In this document: positions 6,110 to 10,226 of the stretch, piece by piece
Layout of the letters: every line of letters begins with the position of its first letter
Position numbering within the stretch: position 1 is the stretch's first letter
Assembly: GCA_014523665.1 (NCBI GenBank)
Contig: JAATVR010000023.1
Coordinates: 1-10,226, forward strand
DNA length: 10,226 nucleotides
Origin: Nitrososphaerales archaeon TH526
GTDB lineage: Archaea > Thermoproteota > Nitrososphaeria > Nitrososphaerales > Nitrososphaeraceae
Direction of reading: 5' to 3'
The notes under the pieces: model-generated
The model's database searches: none
Told to the model about the DNA's origin: nothing
Seen by the model: the letters and a program-made list of their open reading frames with translations, nothing else
Position numbers and translations under genes: made by a program

Positions 6110-6220
6110 ATGTTACCGACCATAGTAGCTGACAAGGATTTATCTTTAGTAATAGAGGAAAAAGACTATCTATTCAATATTGAAAATCTTTGGATTCAAT
6201 CGGAAATTGCATTTGCTTAA
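6110..6220 (+). CDS. Possible 36-residue peptide
   Basis: ATG 6110 opens a frame reading MLPTIVADKDLSLVIEEKDY and ending IWIQSE-like (NLWIQSEIAFA). A TATA-like aatatattt at 6064-6072 lies about 42 bases upstream, consistent with a short leader. Composition is protein-like, but it is short and unrecognised and may be a fragment. Confidence 0.2.
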   Translation: MLPTIVADKDLSLVIEEKDYLFNIENLWIQSEIAFA

Positions 6221-6255
6221 ATGCTTTAGTTGTCTATGATAACTTTGTTGTATTA

Positions 6256-6390
6256 TTAAATTTTATGTTCATTGCGAAAGTCGTTAAACTTAATTTCTTT
6301 TATCATATATGCATCCCTTGACCATCTTATTTGTATCTTGAATGATTTAGCTTTTGCTATCTTGTGGTATCTACTTCCTATTGTATGGTA
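6256..6390 (-). pseudogene. Start-less frame resembling a protein C-terminus
   Basis: 44 codons between stops read RYHKIAKAKSFKIQIRWSRD, then AYMIKEIKFNDF. The alternation of basic and hydrophobic residues looks like a real beta-rich C-terminus, but there is no start codon before the methionine of AYMIKE and the stop at 6391-6393 closes the frame upstream. Probably the end of a lost gene. No family recognised. Confidence 0.25.
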
Positions 6391-6419
6391 TTACATGATA
6401 TTTCTTGTAATTTTCTGTG

Positions 6420-6605
6420 TCAGACTGCTATCAAAATAGAATGGAGTACGGTCGATATAATTGCTATAACTACACCTGCAAGGAATGCAATTGAACCAAT
6501 TCGAAGCAAAGGACGCCGAAATTGAGGTTGGGTTTGGGTCAACATGCTCTGTTTATCCGATATTACTCTATCTAGAATCCTTAAGACAATAGATTGTTGA
6601 GTCAA
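6420..6605 (-). CDS. Small single-pass membrane protein
   Basis: A 61-residue frame from TTG 6603-6605. Residues 1-35 are polar and end in a basic patch (QFRRPLLR). Residues 36-60 are one long hydrophobic segment (IGSIAFLAGVVIAIIST and on to the C-terminus), so a membrane protein with a cytosolic N-terminus is expected. A TATA-like gactttatcc (6627-6636 on this strand) sits about 26 bases upstream, which fits leaderless initiation at the TTG. The alternative is ATG 6543-6545, giving 41 residues. The helix resembles the first membrane segment of longer thaumarchaeal multi-pass proteins that continue with a His-Pro motif. Here the frame ends soon after HSILIAV, so it may be the stub of such a gene. 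Confidence 0.35.
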   Translation of the reverse strand: MTQQSIVLRILDRVISDKQSMLTQTQPQFRRPLLRIGSIAFLAGVVIAIISTVLHSILIAV

Positions 6606-6762
6606 TCAAATTTATCAACACGGATCGGATAAAGTCTCTCGCTTCGTGATTAAGCCCACAACCAAGATAACAAAATTTCTTGGGCGTAGCATCTTTATCC
6701 GACGAACCATCCCTTTTTTCTTCTGTAGCTCTTAGCGCAGCGAGGAGCTTGTTGAACTTGAT
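6568..6762 (-). pseudogene. Start-less 64-codon frame with paired cysteines
   Basis: Between stops the minus strand reads FNKLLAALRATEEKRDGSSD, then PKKFCYLGCGLNHEARDF and a hydrophobic end. It contains C-Y-L-G-C and is richer in GC and charged residues than its surroundings. There is no ATG, GTG or TTG near its beginning, and it overlaps the start of the small membrane-protein frame out of phase. It may be a decayed gene or chance. No family recognised. Confidence 0.2.
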
Positions 6763-6979
6763 TTATGGCTATATGTCCATTCTGATACTATAGTATTTCT
6801 TTACAGTGGATAACCTGCTCGCGTATGCTGCAAGATTGACAAAAGAATTCGGTGCCATTTTTATATCTTTTAAGAATGAATGCAATCTGTTTCTATTGAT
6901 TTGTACATTAATCCGTTGGTTTCTAAGGTGTCGGACAAGTATATTGCCTACATCAAAATAAATAAGAAAATAGTGCCTC
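6763..6979. other. AT-rich spacer without visible gene
   Basis: I see no supported frame, RNA gene or repeat between the start-less frame and the 3' end of the propeller gene. The segment nearest 6960-6980 would carry that gene's 3' untranslated end. Confidence 0.5.
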
Positions 6980-8041
6980 TTACGTTAATTTCAAGTTACC
7001 TGTGTTAATTACTACTAGTTTGTCTGCCCCAGACTCTGCGCCCCATACTTCCCCAGGTCTACCCAAGATTTGCCTTACGCTAGCTTCAGAACTTGGAAGG
7101 GTGAATACCTTAAACGTCTCATCATCTGGGTTAAAACTCACCAAGGCATTTGCTCCAAAATCACTTAACCACACTATATCTTTCTCATCAACATATACAG
7201 CATAAGGCATCGGATTGTCTCCTGGAAGTCGCCATTCTTTCCATTCTCCTGTAGTTGGATTATATTTGGCTAACTTTCCTGCATTCCATTCACTAACCCA
7301 AATGCGACCATGAGAGTCAGGCCAGACTCTTCGTGCTCCTTGGTCGGCTGTAGGAGGCTCCAATACGCTGCTATTTCTACTTTCTAAATCGATGCGAGCA
7401 ATATAACTACCTGCTAAGGAGGAATAATATACTGTACCGTTTGGAGTTGTGGAGATGCCATAAGGTCCAGGACCACGAGGTGCTTGGAAGACTTCGATCT
7501 TTCCAACCTGTGGATCAAGGCGTCCATAAATCCCACTTTGTCCGGTAAACCACAAGGTTCCGTTATGATCAAATGTTGCCGTATTTAGGTTACCGTAACC
7601 AGAATTTGCAGGCAGCGGATATACTTTAACCTCTTCAGTAAGAGGATCAACACGCACAATAGCATTCAGACCTCCATCTGTAATCCATGGAACGCCGTCT
7701 GGTCCGATAATAACCCCATGTGGCGCAGAACCCTGTCCCAGCGCAATATGATGCGTCTCTCCCGTAGTGGGATCCAGCCTTCCTAATTCACCAGAACCTT
7801 GAGCAGTATACCATACTAAGGTTCCGTTTGGCATAGGAGCAACATCATGTGGCCTTGAGCCCAATGGAACAGGGAACTCCTGTATTGAGGCCTTCTCAAT
7901 ACTGGAATTTACGAATTCTTGTCCTGTAAGCTGTGCAAAAGTAGTATGTTGTTGTTTCTGTGTCATCAAAACAGAGCTGGTGGTAATTGATAGTACTGAT
8001 ATAACAGCAATTACACTTACAATACTATCTCCTTTTAGCAT
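6980..8041 (-). CDS. Exported Vgb/streptogramin-lyase-like beta-propeller
   Basis: A 353-residue protein starting at ATG 8041. Residues 7-26 are a hydrophobic signal or anchor segment (IVSVIAVISVLSI) after a short Lys-containing N-terminus, so it is probably secreted or membrane-tethered. From about residue 55 the chain shows seven repeats of about 42-45 residues. Their aromatic blade markers fall at 77 (WYTA), 119 (WITD), 164 (WFTG), 205-206 (YYSS), 248 (WVSE), 291 (WLSD) and 333 (WGAE), each followed by L/I-x-R/K-x-D/N-P-x-T/D-x-E. This is the virginiamycin B lyase/SMP-30-like propeller fold. Vgb opens the streptogramin B ring using histidine and glutamate residues with a metal ion. In this copy the Pro-His motif is present only in blades 1 and 2 (RPHD, APHG) and replaced by PYG, PYA or VRQ later. 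Lyase activity is therefore doubtful, and a binding or extracellular role is as likely. Monocistronic. Confidence 0.85.
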   Translation of the reverse strand: MLKGDSIVSVIAVISVLSITTSSVLMTQKQQHTTFAQLTGQEFVNSSIEKASIQEFPVPLGSRPHDVAPMPNGTLVWYTAQGSGELGRLDPTTGETHHIALGQGSAPHGVIIGPDGVPWITDGGLNAIVRVDPLTEEVKVYPLPANSGYGNLNTATFDHNGTLWFTGQSGIYGRLDPQVGKIEVFQAPRGPGPYGISTTPNGTVYYSSLAGSYIARIDLESRNSSVLEPPTADQGARRVWPDSHGRIWVSEWNAGKLAKYNPTTGEWKEWRLPGDNPMPYAVYVDEKDIVWLSDFGANALVSFNPDDETFKVFTLPSSEASVRQILGRPGEVWGAESGADKLVVINTGNLKLT

Positions 8042-8085
8042 GTTCTCAATTTCCTAGTGTCTTTAATAACATAATAATCTTTGAC

Positions 8086-8095
8086 AATATTTAAG
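8086..8095 (-). promoter_or_regulatory. TATA box for the propeller gene
   Basis: Minus-strand cttaaatatt centred about 50 bases upstream of the ATG at 8041, predicting transcription from about 8066 and a leader of about 25 bases. Confidence 0.5.
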
Positions 8096-8245
8096 CAAAC
8101 ACTCTACTTGATAGGACTTCTTGTGCAGGTACAGTTACATTAGGATATCCTTAGTGAAGTCTGTAAAATTTGTTAAGCCTATCTACCTATCACATATTCT
8201 TATCGAATAAATAGTTGTGTTGCACTATTAATCTTTAAATTCCAT

Positions 8246-8524
8246 TTGTCGTCTCACACAACTTCCAGTCATTTCATACTAATATGCAATGAGATATTAG
8301 ATCTGAACAAATCTATCAGGTTTGTGGGACTAGCAAACAATCTTAGGCATTCTATCGGGACATATGATAGATTGATACGTACTACTATTCTAATTATAAA
8401 AGAGGAAAATCTTCCAGCTAAATTCTTTATTCTGTTGTCATTTGACATAGGCGCTGATGTTAAAGGGATTATAGAAAATGTATTGTTACCCTACACTCAC
8501 AAAAATATAAAATTGTTCTCATGA
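8246..8524 (+). CDS. DUF6659-like protein with internal deletion
   Basis: A 92-residue frame from TTG 8246. Residues 14-32 read CNEILDLNKSIRFVGLANN, and after LRHSIGTYDRLIRTTI the chain continues FFILLSFDIGADVKGIIENV, then a short C-terminus. These are the two conserved ends of a thaumarchaeal family I know as DUF6659: an N-terminal K-I/S-I-R-F-x-G-x-A segment and a C-terminal Y-x-x-L-I-R, L-L-L-S-F-D-I-x-A-D segment. Family members are about 140-150 residues, with a helical middle of roughly 45 residues (a G-L/I-x-P-L-M-x-K-E-E region). That middle is absent, as if cut out in frame between ANN and LRHS. Function of the family is unknown. The start is poor: there is no ATG in frame and the frame is open back to 8177. 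It may be a shortened working protein or a pseudogene. Confidence 0.5.
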   Translation: MSSHTTSSHFILICNEILDLNKSIRFVGLANNLRHSIGTYDRLIRTTILIIKEENLPAKFFILLSFDIGADVKGIIENVLLPYTHKNIKLFS

Positions 8525-8599
8525 CTGAAAAAATATATCTTTGCTGATTGCTAAACCACTTTTACCCTCAACTAAAATCTCGCTGCACGAGTATGAGCA

Positions 8600-8617
8600 C
8601 AAAATGTTAACATTTTG
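8600..8617. promoter_or_regulatory. 18-bp perfect palindrome upstream of hef
   Basis: caaaatgttaacattttg reads the same on both strands. It ends about 15 bases before the TATA-like box of the helicase gene, a position where an archaeal activator or repressor dimer could act. It is perfect over all 18 bases and the symmetry breaks directly outside. Confidence 0.45.
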
Positions 8618-8631
8618 AATATGATAAAACA

Positions 8632-8642
8632 TACATATTTAC
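8632..8642 (+). promoter_or_regulatory. TATA-like box for hef
   Basis: tacatatttac centred about 36 bases before ATG 8673, giving a predicted transcript start near 8662 and a leader of about 10 bases. Confidence 0.4.
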
Positions 8643-8672
8643 AGATAAGGCATATGAAAAATAAGCATTAGT

Positions 8673-9380
8673 ATGCATACACCCACGCATCAGCAGCACC
8701 AGCACACTAATTCCTACCACGATATCTCGCCACTTATCTATGAGGAATCCCTAGAATTTAGGGCATATCAGAAGAATATTGCAGACTCTGCGTATAATAA
8801 GAATACACTTGTGATAATTCCGACAGCGCTGGGCAAGACGGTTATAGCAATATTAGTATCTGCACACGCTCTTTATAACCATAGGCGCAAAAGAGTGCTT
8901 GTAATAGCTCCAACTAGACCACTTGTGGTGCAACATATGAAATCTTTCTTTTCAGTTTTAAAAGTATCACAAGATCAACTGACTGAAGTTACGGGCAAAA
9001 CTCAGCCATTAGCAAGGACAGCGATTTGGAATAATAAAGATGTCAGACTTGTATTCGCCACACCGGAGGTTGTTAGAAATGATTTGCTAGATAATCGATT
9101 AAATTTGGAGGACTTTAGTTTACTAATCTTTGATGAAGCACATAGAGCAGTTAAGGATTATGCATATACTGCAATAGCTAGAAAGTATGTCGATCAATCA
9201 GAACATCCAGTAATCTTGGCTATGACTGCAAGTCCTGGATCAGATACAAGAAGAATACAAGATGTATGCAATAATCTATTCATTAAACGTTTAGAATACA
9301 GAACTGAGGAAGATGCAGATGTAAAACCATATGTCAATCCAATAGATGTTAATTGGCAATGGGTCAATCTCAGAACATAA
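8673..9380 (+). CDS. hef: Hef/FANCM-type helicase, N-terminal part (frame ends early)
   Basis: This frame encodes RecA domain 1 of the Hef (FANCM/Mph1) superfamily 2 helicase, which unwinds and remodels stalled replication forks and branched DNA. The 235 residues hold a His/Gln-rich leader (1-16), the RAYQ box (30-33), motif I PTALGKT (50-56; PTGLGKT is the commoner form), motif Ia APTRPLVVQH (79-88), motif Ib ATPEVV (129-134), motif II DEAH (154-157) and motif III TASPG (185-189). The frame stops at TAA 9378-9380, immediately after WVNL, where the helical insertion domain should begin. The remainder of the protein follows in the +1 frame with no gap, so the gene is split by a frameshift around 9364-9378. 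Without the second RecA domain the fragment could not work as a helicase. Decay, sequencing error and recoding are all possible. Confidence 0.93.
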   Translation: MHTPTHQQHQHTNSYHDISPLIYEESLEFRAYQKNIADSAYNKNTLVIIPTALGKTVIAILVSAHALYNHRRKRVLVIAPTRPLVVQHMKSFFSVLKVSQDQLTEVTGKTQPLARTAIWNNKDVRLVFATPEVVRNDLLDNRLNLEDFSLLIFDEAHRAVKDYAYTAIARKYVDQSEHPVILAMTASPGSDTRRIQDVCNNLFIKRLEYRTEEDADVKPYVNPIDVNWQWVNLRT

Positions 9381-10226
9381 CTACATACGTTCAATTCTTA
9401 GAAATATGCTTGACGATAAGCTTAGGTGGCTTATTCATCGTGGATACCTTAGAAGTAAGATAGATATTCGCTGGATATTCAAGCGAGACCTGATTGATGC
9501 AGGTGCGGAGATCCGGTATAATCTAGAATTATCGCAAGAAGAGTTAAGAGCATCACTTTATTTTGCTCTGATGCAACAGTCATCAGCACTTACTCTTATG
9601 TACTGTGTTGAACTTATTGAGAGCCAAGGACCACATTCTTTGAAAAAATTTCTGGATAGAACTGAAAGTGAAAATAGTAAGAATAGTGGAAACGGTACGC
9701 TTAGCAGTCCTAGCACAAATACTGGTGGTAGAAAAGCCCATAGATCGTTATTAGATAATCCAAAGATAAAAGAAGTTAGAACACTCCTTAATACATTAAG
9801 AATAGAACACCCAAAACTCAAATGCCTAATAGAAATTCTGAAAGAGAAAATGTCAAGTCATCTATCATCTGTTATTCAACCGGACAGCAATACTGAGACT
9901 GATAATAAGAAAGCTGCTAAAGGCAATTACTCTTTAAAGGCTATCGTCTTCACACAATATCGTGATACTGCACAACACATAGTTGACACTCTAAAAAGTA
10001 ATGGCATAAAAGCATCAAGATTTGTTGGTCAAGCAAAGAAAGAAGGTGATGTGGGGATGAAACAAGAAGAACAAGCACAAGTATTGGATTCCTTTAGAAG
10101 AGGTGAGTTTTCTGTACTTGTGGCTACATCAATAGCTGAAGAAGGTCTTGATATCCCAGAAGTAGATTTAGTCATATTTTACGAACCTATACCTAGTGAA
10201 ATAAGGTACATTCAGAGAAGAGGTAG
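9346..10226 (+). CDS. hef: Hef/FANCM-type helicase, C-terminal part (runs off window)
   Basis: The continuation of hef in the +1 frame, open from after a TAG at 9343-9345 to the right edge. Homology resumes at HNYIRSILRNMLDDKLRWL (about 9376), the start of the helical thumb-like insertion characteristic of Hef. A low-complexity Ser/Asn/Gly linker follows (about 9661-9735). Then comes RecA domain 2 with motif IV (IVFTQYRDTA), motif V (VLVATSIAEEGLDIPEVDLV) and the beginning of motif VI (YIQRRGR) at the very edge. Euryarchaeal Hef proteins carry an XPF-like nuclease after the helicase; whether this one does cannot be seen. If expressed alone, ATG 9346 (overlapping the first part by 35 bases) or ATG 9403 could serve as starts, but the piece lacks motifs I-III. 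It is more natural to read it as the second half of one gene. Confidence 0.93.
   Translation, partial: MLIGNGSISEHNYIRSILRNMLDDKLRWLIHRGYLRSKIDIRWIFKRDLIDAGAEIRYNLELSQEELRASLYFALMQQSSALTLMYCVELIESQGPHSLKKFLDRTESENSKNSGNGTLSSPSTNTGGRKAHRSLLDNPKIKEVRTLLNTLRIEHPKLKCLIEILKEKMSSHLSSVIQPDSNTETDNKKAAKGNYSLKAIVFTQYRDTAQHIVDTLKSNGIKASRFVGQAKKEGDVGMKQEEQAQVLDSFRRGEFSVLVATSIAEEGLDIPEVDLVIFYEPIPSEIRYIQRRG

Noticed and set aside
9558..9821. 87-codon minus-strand frame
   Set aside because: Antisense to the hef C-terminal part; hydrophobic composition is a reverse-complement artefact.
1..10226. CRISPR arrays, tRNA or rRNA genes, insertion-sequence ends
   Set aside because: Scanned by eye: no regularly spaced repeats, no tRNA-like T-loop and acceptor pairing, no rRNA motifs, and no transposase or terminal inverted repeats found. 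A tRNA/snoRNA covariance search would be decisive and was not possible.

Overview
The window looks like a chromosome segment from an ammonia-oxidising thaumarchaeon of the Nitrososphaera/Nitrosocosmicus type. It is AT-rich with archaeal TATA-box promoters (several placed for leaderless or short-leader transcripts). It also carries a Hef-type helicase, an exported streptogramin-lyase-like beta-propeller and a DUF6659-like protein, a combination I associate with that order. The genus is an inference; no rRNA or ribosomal gene is present to confirm it.

Left part (1-1570): no intact gene is convincing here. The minus strand holds a run of decayed reading frames. They are a frameshifted membrane-anchored gene leaving the left edge, a YaaC-like pseudogene (361-872), a small broken membrane-protein gene (965-1269) and a 34-codon frame with a CxxC zinc-binding motif (1329-1433). 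The longer plus-strand frames over this stretch are probably shadows. Next comes an overlapping minus-strand pair: a 139-aa helix-turn-helix protein (2109-2528) and a 188-aa charged protein (1568-2134) containing an in-frame hexanucleotide repeat.

Middle (2722-4742): two plus-strand remnants of signalling or defence-type genes lie close together. One is a TRAFs-binding/DUF4071-like or deoxyribosyltransferase-like domain (2722-3110), the other the first half of a TIR domain (3173-3319). Facing them is a 51-codon AbrB/MazE-like gene starting at GTG with a TATA box at leaderless spacing (3335-3490, minus). A 345-aa winged-helix plus zinc-finger protein follows (3705-4742); its reading frame continues upstream past one in-frame TGA.

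Right part (5248-10226): a GC-rich short-chain dehydrogenase that looks laterally acquired is followed by about 1 kb of mostly non-coding DNA with start-less or very short frames and one small membrane protein. Then come the exported seven-bladed Vgb-like propeller (6980-8041, minus), an internally deleted DUF6659-like gene (8246-8524) and hef. hef is split by a +1 frameshift near 9370 and runs off the right edge. An 18-bp perfect palindrome sits just upstream of the hef promoter.

No operon-scale new system is visible. The notable points are the decayed TIR/TRAFs locus with its tiny AbrB-like neighbour, the split hef, and the number of broken frames overall, which means either a decaying island or indel errors in the assembly.
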